64,000 nt of DNA from Bacteroidales bacterium (GTDB lineage: Bacteria > Bacteroidota > Bacteroidia > Bacteroidales > UBA932). Shown one piece after another: positions 56,172 to 64,000 of the stretch. The notes under the pieces are model-generated. The model saw only the letters and a list, made by a program, of their open reading frames with translations. It did no database searches and had not been told where the DNA came from. Each line of letters begins with the position of its first letter. Position 1 is the stretch's first letter. The DNA lies in the NCBI GenBank assembly GCA_017412645.1, contig JAFPWX010000022.1:124001-188000 (forward strand). The letters are read 5' to 3'. Position numbers and translations under genes: made by a program.

Positions 56172-56562
56172 TGGAGATGGGCGGAGTCGAACCGCCGTCC
56201 AAACAACGCACCGAAAAGCTTTCTACACGCTTATTCTTCCATTGATTGTCGGGAGAGGGCTGCCGGAAGACAGGCCACCCGGACCTTATCCCCTAAATCT
56301 TAGCGCGGTTTAAGGGAGTCCCCGCGAGCAGACATCCTGAATGATACCCCTTGACCCCGGCATGGACGCCCTGAAGCGGGAGGGATACTCGTGAGGCCGC
56401 AACCTAGGCGGCGTCATTAAGCCAATCCGCTTGGCAGATTAGGCAGCGAGTGCATAGTTGCTGTTGCCAGCTAGTTGTTTGGAGTGTGTTTTAACGGGCA
56501 TAACCCCATGGCCCGGCGTGCTTACTTCCCGACGTCGATGCTGTCAAAACCAGAACATCCCC
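56172..56562 (-). ncRNA. ssrA: transfer-messenger RNA
   Basis: 391 nt. The 5' end GGGGATG pairs with CATCTCC(A) at the 3' end to form the tRNA-like acceptor; a TTCGACTCC T-arm lies before it. The 5' part reads the typical GTTTTGACAGCATCGACGTC. The tag frame gives GNSNYALAA followed by TAA (near 56434-56460), preceded by GCT. CCA is not encoded. It rescues stalled ribosomes and tags the unfinished proteins for degradation. Confidence 0.95.
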
Positions 56563-56575
56563 AGGAAATAGTGCG

Positions 56576-56583
56576 CAAAGGTA
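56576..56583 (-). promoter_or_regulatory. -7 box of ssrA
   Basis: TACCTTTG on the minus strand, 14 bases before the tmRNA 5' end, inside the gap after the glycosyltransferase gene. Confidence 0.5.
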
Positions 56584-56587
56584 TGAA

Positions 56588-57901
56588 TTATTTTCGATTC
56601 TGTGCGATTCTCGCTTCAATTTCCCAGCTACGGATGCTGTCTTTATAGAAATTATAGCGGTTGAGCGTCTCCTGCGGGAGCGCCGAATCCGAGTTGCCTC
56701 CCCAACGGCGGCAGTAGTACATGGTATCCCAGATGCGTCCGATGCGGTATTCCCGGCAGATTCTCAACCCCACTGCATAGTCTTCACCGTATTTGGTGGG
56801 CGGGAAGTTGACAGTGCGAAGGAGCGGAGTCCAGAAACCTCTGGGAGCTCCCAGACCGTTGATCCTGAGTGCGTTGTTGCGGCCGTTGTCTTCCGTCCAT
56901 TCACGATGGTCGATCTTTCCGGGAGGAAGGGGTTTGAGGTCGATATCCGTTATCTCATAGGTCCCCACCACCATCGCGCAGTTTTGCTCGCGGAAGGCAT
57001 CCACGAAGCGCTGCACCGTATTCTCGGAAGAATATACGTCGTCGCTGTCGAGCTGGAGGGCGAAGCGACCGCATTGGGGATGATGCACAGCTGCGTTCCA
57101 GTTGCCTCCTATGCCATGCCAACTCTTCGGCTGGGCAATGTAGATGAGTTTGGGGTCGGAGAGGAATTCCTTGATGATATCTACCGTTCCGTCATCGGAA
57201 TTGTCATCCACCACGAAAACGTTGTAAGGAAAATCGGTTTTCTGGGAAAGGGCGCTTCGCAGAGCATCAGCTATAGTCCTGACGCGGTTGCGGCAGGGAA
57301 TCACCACGCTGGCCTCTACCGGGAAGGATCCTTCCGAGAGATCCACATCTTTAAAAACCGGTCGGAGCCAGGCGCCAATCGCCTTGAGGTGAGCCGTGCA
57401 GGCCGCTTCCATCTCTATCTGCACCTCGCGGTTGCGGGGATTCACGTAGTCGAACTGCTTTTCCCCGGAAGCGCGGTCATCTGTGTCTATCTCATAATAA
57501 AGGAATTCTCCCACGTGGACGATAGCGCCCTTTCGGCTGAGACGCAGACGCGCATCGTACAAGCCGGCATAGCGGTAATCCACATTCATTTCGAGAACCA
57601 CCTCTTTCAAGGTAGCAGTACGGATGAGCAGAAGGCCGCCGAAGTCGAAATCGTCCCGAACCGAACCTAGCTGATACTCCGTCACCGGGCAGGGTTCCTC
57701 GCCGTTGAAATGGTCGGCATAAGTGAGCACAGCTCCGGTATTGTCGGCCACCTGTACCATACGCTCGAGCCCGAATTCCACGAAGCGGAAATCGGTGGGA
57801 CGGATGTATAGGAGAGAGTAGTCGGTATCGGCCTTCGAAGCCACATCGCGAACTGCTGAAGTGCTGAAGTTGCCCAGACGGAAGATTTTGACTCGGTTCA
57901 T
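56588..57901 (-). CDS. family 2 glycosyltransferase with N-terminal extension
   Basis: 437 residues. Residues 1-190 resemble a second, degenerate transferase-like domain (YSLLYIRPTDFRFVEFGLER, VLTYADHFNG). The GT-A domain starts near 198 (EASVVIPCRNRVRTIADALR), with VVDDNSDDGT (nucleotide-binding DD) and LQLDSDDVYS (the metal-binding DxD). C-terminal LYG-like YGEDYAVGLRICREY is the catalytic ED segment. It probably transfers a sugar to an envelope or surface glycan. Divergent from the DPM1-like gene with 38 bases between. Confidence 0.88.
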   Translation of the reverse strand: MNRVKIFRLGNFSTSAVRDVASKADTDYSLLYIRPTDFRFVEFGLERMVQVADNTGAVLTYADHFNGEEPCPVTEYQLGSVRDDFDFGGLLLIRTATLKEVVLEMNVDYRYAGLYDARLRLSRKGAIVHVGEFLYYEIDTDDRASGEKQFDYVNPRNREVQIEMEAACTAHLKAIGAWLRPVFKDVDLSEGSFPVEASVVIPCRNRVRTIADALRSALSQKTDFPYNVFVVDDNSDDGTVDIIKEFLSDPKLIYIAQPKSWHGIGGNWNAAVHHPQCGRFALQLDSDDVYSSENTVQRFVDAFREQNCAMVVGTYEITDIDLKPLPPGKIDHREWTEDNGRNNALRINGLGAPRGFWTPLLRTVNFPPTKYGEDYAVGLRICREYRIGRIWDTMYYCRRWGGNSDSALPQETLNRYNFYKDSIRSWEIEARIAQNRK

Positions 57902-57939
57902 ACCTCAAAGTTAATTATTTTCCGTAACTTCGCACCGCT

Positions 57940-58665
57940 ATGGACAAGAAACTGGTCATCATACCCACTTATAACGAGATAGAGAACGCGGAAAAGATTA
58001 TCCGCGCAGTCTTTGCTCTCGAGGGCGGATATCATATCCTCATCATAGACGACGGCTCACCCGACGGCACGGCCGCTGCTGTGAAAACCCTCATGAAGGA
58101 ACTCCCTGAAAGGCTTTTCCTTATCGAGCGCAGCGGCAAGCTTGGGCTTGGTACTGCCTATCTAACCGGTTTCAAATGGGCTCTCGAGCATGGCTACGAC
58201 TATGTTTTCGAGATGGACGCGGATTTCTCGCATGCTCCGGCTGATCTTCCGCGTCTTTATGCGGCATGCGCAGATGATGGTGCTGATTTCTCCGTGGGTT
58301 CGCGTTATAAAGACGGTGTGAGCGTGGTCAACTGGCCCATTACCCGTATTCTCATGAGTTACTTCGCTTCTGTATATGTGCGCACAGTGCTGGGGGTCAG
58401 GATCTTCGACTCCACGGCTGGTTTTGTATGTTACAGCCGCAAGGTCCTGGAAACAATCGACATGGATGCCGTGAAGATGAAGGGCTACGGCTTCCAGATA
58501 GAAATGAAGTACTCCGCAGTTAAGCTCGGCTTCAAACTTGCCGAAGTGCCGGTAATCTTTGTGAACCGCAAGGAAGGCACCAGCAAAATGAGCGGCAGCA
58601 TATTCGGAGAGGCATTCTGGGGCGTAATCGGGCTCCGTTTCAGAAAGATTCGCCCGAGAGTTTAA
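57940..58665 (+). CDS. polyprenol-phosphate mannosyltransferase-like GT2 (DPM1-like)
   Basis: 241 residues, the size of the soluble DPM1 core. VIIPTYNEIENAEKII start, IIDDGSPDGTAAAV (nucleotide-binding), MDADFSHAP (DxD), then GSRYKDG and the QIEMKYSAVKLGFK segment of dolichol-phosphate mannosyltransferases. No C-terminal membrane helices, so it would act at the inner face of the membrane. It makes a lipid-linked mannose or glucose for protein or surface glycosylation, a process common in Bacteroidota. Confidence 0.9.
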   Translation: MDKKLVIIPTYNEIENAEKIIRAVFALEGGYHILIIDDGSPDGTAAAVKTLMKELPERLFLIERSGKLGLGTAYLTGFKWALEHGYDYVFEMDADFSHAPADLPRLYAACADDGADFSVGSRYKDGVSVVNWPITRILMSYFASVYVRTVLGVRIFDSTAGFVCYSRKVLETIDMDAVKMKGYGFQIEMKYSAVKLGFKLAEVPVIFVNRKEGTSKMSGSIFGEAFWGVIGLRFRKIRPRV

Positions 58666-58671
58666 AAAAAC

Positions 58672-58702
58672 TTGGCGGATTGATTTTTTTGCCTTACCTT
58701 TG
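58672..58702 (+). promoter_or_regulatory. tRNA-Val promoter
   Basis: TTG at 58672-58674, 20 bases, TACCTTTG at 58695-58702, 12 bases before the tRNA. Confidence 0.6.
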
Positions 58703-58714
58703 CACTCCCTTGAA

Positions 58715-58789
58715 GGGCGCATAGCTCAGCTGGTTTAGAGCACCTGCCTTACAAGCAGGGGGTCGGCGGTTCAAATCCGTCTGCGCCCA
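58715..58789 (+). tRNA. tRNA-Val(TAC)
   Basis: 75 nt; acceptor GGGCGCA with TGCGCCC, A discriminator at 58789, T-loop TTCAAAT, anticodon loop CTTACAA giving TAC. CCA not encoded. Confidence 0.95.
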
Positions 58790-58798
58790 CACAAATAA

Positions 58799-58824
58799 GA
58801 CCGCGATCCAAGTCGCGGTCTTTT
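58799..58824 (+). terminator. terminator after tRNA-Val
   Basis: GACCGCGA-TCCAAG-TCGCGGTC followed by TTTT; also ends the convergent tex gene. Stem sequence identical to that at 56140-56161. Confidence 0.85.
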
Positions 58825-58828
58825 GCGT

Positions 58829-60940
58829 TTATATAAGTCTCAGGGCTATTCTTCCCCGCTCCAGATCCACGTCCAGTACCGTTACTCGCACCTGCTCGTG
58901 CAGGTGAACTTTGCGACGCATTTGGGAGCTGTGGATGAGACCATTCTCATGAAGGCCAATATCAACGAAAGCTCCGAAGGCAGTGATATTTGTAACGATT
59001 CCTGGCAGTTCCATACCAGGCTTCAAATCTGATATGCTGCGCACATCATCGGCAAAAGAGAACTCCGATGCAGCTTCACGCGGGTCCAGGCCCGGTTTTG
59101 CAAGCTCACGAAGGATATCGTTTACCGTAGGTAGTCCCACCTCTCCCCCGACATAACGGGTGGGATCAATCTTAGAACACAGTTCGGCGTTACCCACCAG
59201 CTCTTTAACGGAAACTCCCAAATCGGCGGCCATGTGGTCCACAACAAAATAGCTTTCCGGATGCACGGCGGAATCATCCAAAGGATTTGCAGCGCCCTTC
59301 ACGCGAAGGAAACCAGCGCACTGCTGATAGGCCTTGGGCCCCAGGCGGGGCACCTTAAGCAGTTCCGCACGCGAACGGAATCCGCCGCGCTCACTACGAT
59401 AATCCACAATCGCTCGGGCCAGCGACGGGCCTATACCCGCCACATACCGCAGTAGCCAGGGCGAAGCCGTATTGAGGTTCACTCCCACTGCATTCACGCA
59501 GGCCTCCACCGTATTGTCCAGTTTCTCGCGCAGCAGAGCCTGATCCACATCATGCTGATACTGGCCGATTCCAAGGTTCTTCGGGTCGATCTTCACCAGT
59601 TCGGAAAGCGGATCCTGAAGTCTCCGGCCGATGGAAACGGCTCCACGGACGGTAACGTCTTCGTTCGGAAACTCCTCCCTCGCGGCCTCAGAAGCCGAAT
59701 AGATGGAGGCACCATCCTCGGAAACCGTCCAGATGCGGCAGTCAGAGGGAAGGTCTATCATCTTAAGGAATTCCACGCTCTCGCGCGACGCGGTTCCGTT
59801 ACCCACTGCTATCGCCTGGACATGATAACGGTCTACCAGATCCTGAACGGTAGTCAATGCCTTAACCTTCTCATTCTGAGGCGGATGCGGATAGATAATC
59901 GTATGGCAGAGCAGGTCTCCGCGTTCGGAAAGGACTGCCAGTTTGCATCCATTGCGGAAGCCGGGATCAAGGGCAAGGGTAACCTTCTGCCCCACAGGAG
60001 CCCCAAGCAGCAACTGCCGGAGATTGTCCCCGAACACCGCAATGCTCTCCACATCGGCTTTAGCCTTTGCTTCTCGTATCACCTCTCCCGAAATGGAGGG
60101 CTGTAGCAGACGGTCGAAAGAATCGCTTACTGCTTCCTGCACCTGAGCCTTGCAGCCTGCGGATGGGAACCCCGCTGCCTTGCAATAATCGTAAAACACC
60201 TTTGCGGAGCATTTCTCCGAATCCGTATCCAGATCTATCGACAGGAAACCCTGATCTGCGGCACGAAGCACGGCCAGCAGGTTGTGAGCAGGCACACGGG
60301 CGATAGGCATCGACCAGTTGAAATAAGAACGGTATTTCGCGGCCTCGGGATCATCAGATGCTGCCTTCGTGGCCTTAGCGATAATCCTTCTCTGCCTAAA
60401 TGAAGCCCTCTGATTCTCCCTCACAGGAATGCACTCTGACACCCTTTCAGCGATAATATCACGCGCACCGGCAAGAGCGTCTTCTACCGTAGGCACGCCT
60501 TCTTTCACGAATGGCTTCGCTGCCGCTTCCGGATTCGATATACGGGCGGACATAAGTGCGTCTGCAAGAGGCTCGAGGCCGAGCGATTTGGCAACGGTGG
60601 CCCTGGTGCGACGCTTCGGCTTCCAGGGAAGGTAGAGGTCTTCCAGTTCAGTGGAGGAGACAGTTCCTTCGATCTTCGAACGAAGCTCATCTGTGAGCGC
60701 TCCGGCCTCATCTATCACCTTGAGAATCGTTGCCTTACGCGTCTCCATCTCATCGAAAACGTCAACCCAATGCTTCACTTCGGCCACGGTGGCGTCATCC
60801 ATGCCGCCCGTCTTTTCCTTGCGATAACGGGAGATGAACGGGATGGTGTCGCCGTCTTCCAGCATGGTGGCGCAGTTCTCAACCTGCCAAGTCTTAACCT
60901 GTAACTGAGCCGCGATATGTTTGATATAGAGTTCTTTCAT
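58829..60940 (-). CDS. tex: Tex RNA-binding transcription accessory protein
   Basis: 703 residues from the ATG at 60940, which overlaps the ClC stop (TGATG); upstream codons to 61051 lie within the ClC gene. Tex N-terminal helices (TIPFISRYRKEKTGGMDDAT, the family hallmark), YqgF/RNase H-like domain (LALDPGFRNGCKLAVL), helix-hairpin-helix pair (VAGIGPSLARAIVDYR; VPRLGPKAYQQCAGFL) and a C-terminal S1 domain (GIVTNITAFGAFVDIGLHEN). It binds RNA and DNA and affects transcription. Third gene of an operon with the acidic protein and the ClC gene. Confidence 0.95.
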   Translation of the reverse strand: MKELYIKHIAAQLQVKTWQVENCATMLEDGDTIPFISRYRKEKTGGMDDATVAEVKHWVDVFDEMETRKATILKVIDEAGALTDELRSKIEGTVSSTELEDLYLPWKPKRRTRATVAKSLGLEPLADALMSARISNPEAAAKPFVKEGVPTVEDALAGARDIIAERVSECIPVRENQRASFRQRRIIAKATKAASDDPEAAKYRSYFNWSMPIARVPAHNLLAVLRAADQGFLSIDLDTDSEKCSAKVFYDYCKAAGFPSAGCKAQVQEAVSDSFDRLLQPSISGEVIREAKAKADVESIAVFGDNLRQLLLGAPVGQKVTLALDPGFRNGCKLAVLSERGDLLCHTIIYPHPPQNEKVKALTTVQDLVDRYHVQAIAVGNGTASRESVEFLKMIDLPSDCRIWTVSEDGASIYSASEAAREEFPNEDVTVRGAVSIGRRLQDPLSELVKIDPKNLGIGQYQHDVDQALLREKLDNTVEACVNAVGVNLNTASPWLLRYVAGIGPSLARAIVDYRSERGGFRSRAELLKVPRLGPKAYQQCAGFLRVKGAANPLDDSAVHPESYFVVDHMAADLGVSVKELVGNAELCSKIDPTRYVGGEVGLPTVNDILRELAKPGLDPREAASEFSFADDVRSISDLKPGMELPGIVTNITAFGAFVDIGLHENGLIHSSQMRRKVHLHEQVRVTVLDVDLERGRIALRLI

Positions 60941-62682
60941 CAGTCTTCGGAGCTGATACGCATGAGTTCGCGTCTGTAGGCCGCGAGAATGCGGGAACGG
61001 GAGATGAATCCGACGTAACGGCCTTCCGTGTCGATTACGGGCAGACGCCATGCTTCGGTGCTGTCGAATTTACGCATCACGCTGGCGCTATCTTCTCCCT
61101 GCCGTATCTCCGCCGCCGGTTCTTTCATCAGCGAACGCAGCTTCACGGTCTCGCGCTCGCGAGCGTCGACCATATGCTTGCGCACATCGTCCACCTCAAG
61201 CATGCCGGCAAGGCGGCCATCTTCCGTGAGCACCGGGAACACCGCCACGGGGCTGTCTGCAACCACCGGAAGCACGTCCTGAAGGGTCTGGTCCACTCGG
61301 AGACGGGGATACTTGTCCGACACCAACTCCGCTGTATCAAGAAGAGCTAGCGCCGCCTGGTCGCTGTCGTGAGTGAGCAGTTCACCGCTGGTAGCGATTC
61401 GTTTCGTGTAGATGGAATACTTCTCCCAGATCCGGGTGACACCGAACGACACGGCCGAACAGAGTATGAGCGGCAGCAGCAGATCGTAACCGCCGGTCAT
61501 TTCGGCGATGAGGAAGATAGCTGTCATAGGAGCCTGCATAACCCCGGCCATAAGGCCTGCCATGCCAACCAGCACGAAGTTTTGCTCCGGAAGAGGCATG
61601 CCCAGAAGGCTGATTGTCCGGGCAACCACGAATCCGGCGAGAGCGCCAGTGAACAGGGTGGGACCGAAAGTACCGCCCACTCCCCCTCCGGCATTGGTCA
61701 GGGTCATGCTTATAACCTTGACAAGAAGCACAAGAAGCACGAATAAAGGCACTCCCCAAGGAGTATGCAGCATGAATGCCAGGGGCGATTCGCCATCGAA
61801 GCTCCAGGCGTTTCCACTGAGGAGATTTCCAAGGAAATTGTATCCTTCTCCGAACAGAGGCGGGAAAAACAAGATGCAGAGCCCGACTCCTATGGAGCAG
61901 AGCAACCACTTGACCCAGGGACTCTTCAGTCCGGCGAACTTGTCTTCCAAGAACAGGGTGAAACGGGTGAAATACAGTGAGAACAGCCCGCAGAACACGC
62001 CCAGCACCAGATAGAAAGGCAGGTTCCCCATATTGAACGGGGCCAGAGTGCAGGTGAAAGGAGTGCCTGTTCCTGTGAGCAGCAGCGACACCACGGTAGC
62101 GGTGAGCGTGCTTATCAGCAGCGGCATCATGCTGCTCAGGCTCAGTTGGAAGAAGAGGATCTCCAGAGTGAACAGTATGCCTGCCAGAGGAGCCTTGAAG
62201 ATGCCGGCTATTGCTCCTGCAGCGCCGCATCCGACCAGGATCGTGATGTTGCGGTAATTGAGATTGAACGCCCTGCCGATATTGCTGCCGATAGCGGCTC
62301 CCGTATAGACGATAGGCGCCTCGGCACCCACGGAACCGCCGAATCCTATGGTAACGGCGGACGTGGCCATGGAAGACCACATATTGTGCGGTTTGATGCG
62401 GGATTCCTTGCGGGAAATGGCCTGGAGCACCTTGGTAACACCGTGGCTGATGTCGTCCTTAACCAGAAAACGGATTAGGAGCAGTGAAACCATCATACCA
62501 AAGGCTGGGAACACCAGGGCAATAAAACTGAATCCTCCCTTGTTTACAATGGGGAAGACGAAGTTTTGTATGAGCGTGATGAGTTTTTCCAGCAGAACTG
62601 CCGCGCAACCTGAGCCGATGCCCGTAAGGAAGCTCAGCAGAAGGAGTTTAGCTCTTTCGGAAATATTGGGCAGGCGGAACAT
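60940..62682 (-). CDS. ClC-family chloride channel/transporter with CBS domains
   Basis: 580 residues. Membrane part (1-430) has GSVGAEAPIVYTG, carrying the gating Glu in place of GREGP, and GGVGGTFGPTLFTGA (the GxFxP motif). The cytoplasmic end (about 450-570) has a CBS pair (VLPVVADSPVAVFPVLTEDG and WRLPVIDTEGRYVGFISRS). ClC proteins move chloride, as channels or H+/Cl- exchangers; the Glu favours an exchanger. CBS domains suggest control by nucleotides. It overlaps the upstream gene's stop by one base (TAATG). Confidence 0.93.
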   Translation of the reverse strand: MFRLPNISERAKLLLLSFLTGIGSGCAAVLLEKLITLIQNFVFPIVNKGGFSFIALVFPAFGMMVSLLLIRFLVKDDISHGVTKVLQAISRKESRIKPHNMWSSMATSAVTIGFGGSVGAEAPIVYTGAAIGSNIGRAFNLNYRNITILVGCGAAGAIAGIFKAPLAGILFTLEILFFQLSLSSMMPLLISTLTATVVSLLLTGTGTPFTCTLAPFNMGNLPFYLVLGVFCGLFSLYFTRFTLFLEDKFAGLKSPWVKWLLCSIGVGLCILFFPPLFGEGYNFLGNLLSGNAWSFDGESPLAFMLHTPWGVPLFVLLVLLVKVISMTLTNAGGGVGGTFGPTLFTGALAGFVVARTISLLGMPLPEQNFVLVGMAGLMAGVMQAPMTAIFLIAEMTGGYDLLLPLILCSAVSFGVTRIWEKYSIYTKRIATSGELLTHDSDQAALALLDTAELVSDKYPRLRVDQTLQDVLPVVADSPVAVFPVLTEDGRLAGMLEVDDVRKHMVDARERETVKLRSLMKEPAAEIRQGEDSASVMRKFDSTEAWRLPVIDTEGRYVGFISRSRILAAYRRELMRISSED

Positions 62683-63041
62683 TACTCGTCGTCGTCGGCG
62701 CCTTCGCCTCCGTACTGCGAGATATTGTCGTCGGGAAGAGTGTTGTCTTCGGGCTCGTTGTCGGGACCGGCGCCTGCAACCTGACGGTTCTCGGCATCCT
62801 CCTCACCCTCGAGCCAGCGCTCTATATCTTCAGCGTCGTCGGTCTTCACCTGTATCTTGACAAGATAGATGGCGTCGGGAATCTCGATGGTAACGGCATA
62901 GAACGATGTGCCGTCCGGCTTCGGGTACTTTACCAAATCATCGAAGAAATCCTGATATCCGCGGGGATACTTTTCATTGAAGGCCGCAAGGAGTTCCTGC
63001 GACATGTTTTCATAGCTTACTACGTGCCTTTTCTTGTCCAT
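62682..63041 (-). CDS. conserved small protein with acidic tail
   Basis: 119 residues. Residues 1-75 are folded (MSQELLAAFNEKYPRGYQDF; TSFYAVTIEIPDAIYLVKIQ); residues 76-119 are a low-complexity Asp/Glu/Gly/Asn tail. The N-terminal part is of the kind seen widely in Bacteroidota without assigned function. First gene of the operon with the ClC gene and tex, overlapping the ClC ATG. Confidence 0.75.
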   Translation of the reverse strand: MDKKRHVVSYENMSQELLAAFNEKYPRGYQDFFDDLVKYPKPDGTSFYAVTIEIPDAIYLVKIQVKTDDAEDIERWLEGEEDAENRQVAGAGPDNEPEDNTLPDDNISQYGGEGADDDE

Positions 63042-63102
63042 AATTCAGGTTTTGGTTTCAGGGCACAATATTAAGCCAAAAAAACGGATTTGCAAAAAAA
63101 TC

Positions 63103-64000
63103 TTACATTCTTTCCGGCAAATCTATTCCAAGGAGTCCCATTCCTGTACGAAGCACCTTTGAAATAAGATCCAGAAGCGCCAGACGCTGACTTCTCACGG
63201 CTGCATCCTCCTCGCGGAGGATCTGGGTGTCGTGGTAGTACTGGTTGAACTCCTTGGCCAGATCGTAGCACCAGTTGGCGATGAGTGCCGGGGAAAGGCC
63301 TGCCGCCGCCTCGGAAACTTTCTGCGGGAATGCGGCGAGGATCTGCACGAGGCGGATTTCCTTCGGACTGAGTTCGGCGCCGGTAGGCTTCACCTCCAGT
63401 CCCTGCTCCGCGGCCTTGCGGAGTATGCTACGGATGCGGGCGTGGGTATACTGGATGAACGGGCCGGTGTTACCGTTGAAGTCGATGCTTTCGTGCGGGT
63501 CAAAGAGCATGGTCTTCTTGGGATCCACCTTGAGGATGAAGTATTTGAGGGCTCCGAGACCTATCATGGAGTAGAGCCTGTCGCGTTCCTCTTCGGGCAC
63601 GTCAGCCAGTTTGCCGCTTTCCTCGGACACGCTGCGGGCTTCGTTCTTCATCTGGGCGATGAGGTCGTCGGCATCCACGACGGTTCCTTCGCGGCTCTTC
63701 ATCTTGCCCTCCGGGAGCTCGACCATACCGTATGAGAGATGGTAGATCTGGTCGGCCCAGGGGAAACCCAGCTTAGCAAGCACGAGCTTGAGCACCTGGA
63801 AATGGTAGTTCTGCTCGTCGCCCACCACATATATGTGGCTATCGAGTTTGTTCCTGGTAAAACGTTGCTCAGCCGTGCCAAGGTCCTGGGTCATGTATAC
63901 CGAGGTTCCGTCGCTGCGAAGCAGGAGTTTGCGGTCGAGTCCGTCGGCAGTGAGGTCGCACCACACGCTGCCGTCGGGATCCTGAACGAAAACGCCCATG
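63103..64000 (-). CDS. argS: arginyl-tRNA synthetase, partial (N-terminus outside window)
   Basis: The frame is open to the right window edge; about 299 C-terminal residues are seen. Landmarks: LLRSDGTSVYMTQDLGTAEQ, the catalytic-domain segment that follows the HIGH helix in ArgRS, VGDEQNYHFQVLKLVLAKLG, and KMKSREGTVVDADDLI (KMSKS equivalent). The anticodon-binding helices run from about FNGNTGPFIQYTHARIRSI to the end, which closes IDLPERM. It charges tRNA-Arg. The ATG at 63999 is an internal Met, not the start. Confidence 0.95.
   Translation of the reverse strand, partial: MGVFVQDPDGSVWCDLTADGLDRKLLLRSDGTSVYMTQDLGTAEQRFTRNKLDSHIYVVGDEQNYHFQVLKLVLAKLGFPWADQIYHLSYGMVELPEGKMKSREGTVVDADDLIAQMKNEARSVSEESGKLADVPEEERDRLYSMIGLGALKYFILKVDPKKTMLFDPHESIDFNGNTGPFIQYTHARIRSILRKAAEQGLEVKPTGAELSPKEIRLVQILAAFPQKVSEAAAGLSPALIANWCYDLAKEFNQYYHDTQILREEDAAVRSQRLALLDLISKVLRTGMGLLGIDLPERM

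Overview
The window is a stretch of Bacteroidota chromosome, most likely order Bacteroidales. The evidence is many promoters of the TAnnTTTG type, weak or absent Shine-Dalgarno sites, a tmRNA tag ending in NYALAA, a ROK regulator, a short HPF, and a phage whose genes are of the kind seen in gut Bacteroidales phages. Base composition is moderately GC-rich. I cannot fix the genus from this sequence.

Host left arm (1-17100). A minus-strand operon (a MCP-like membrane sensor without an output domain, TrkH, a RecD-like helicase, a secreted S9 dipeptidyl peptidase cut by the window edge) is divergent from a ROK regulator. It is followed by glnS, yicC, an ABC-2 exporter with a 5'-nucleotidase lipoprotein of swapped domain order, and a tight plus-strand run: holA, a small PD-(D/E)XK protein, cca, a XerC/D-like recombinase, hpf and tRNA-Ser(GGA).

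Prophage (about 17087-53032, 36 kb). A temperate tailed phage sits in the 3' end of tRNA-Ser, flanked by an 18-bp direct repeat. The integrase lies next to attL, and a CI-like repressor and a Cro-like regulator lie near attR. Almost everything else is on the minus strand. Read from attR towards attL, the order is regulation; small early genes; primase-helicase; remnants and intact copies of DNA methyltransferases; a diversified C-type-lectin-like protein; a toxin-antitoxin pair; a repeat-rich noncoding region; head genes (protease, scaffold-capsid, terminases, portal); connectors; tape measure; tail tip; a diversified tail protein; a reverse transcriptase cassette; and lysis-type genes.

The standout system is a diversity-generating retroelement (DGR). 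It has a reverse transcriptase with the DGR-type SQ motif and YVDD box, an Avd-like four-helix protein, an adenine-rich 106-bp template repeat that lies in frame inside the 5' end of the reverse transcriptase ORF, and two variable repeats. VR1 ends the adjacent tail protein. VR2 ends an unrelated small protein about 23 kb away in the early half of the prophage. By my alignment all 16 VR2 differences and 20 of 21 VR1 differences fall at template adenines.

Other notable points are two long poly-G tracts in phage genes (one breaks a phospholipase D-like gene), a C5 methyltransferase collapsed to its two end motifs, paired CGGGAC repeats next to both att sites, a 200-bp inverted-repeat cluster of GGTAG/CTACC words, and a 139-nt multi-hairpin element at attR.

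Host right arm (53033-64000). This holds a TfoX-N protein, a GNAT acetyltransferase with a zinc-ribbon tail, a cation diffusion facilitator, a GreA-type factor, ssrA (tmRNA), two glycosyltransferases, tRNA-Val(TAC), Tex, a ClC channel with CBS domains, an acidic small protein and the C-terminal part of argS.
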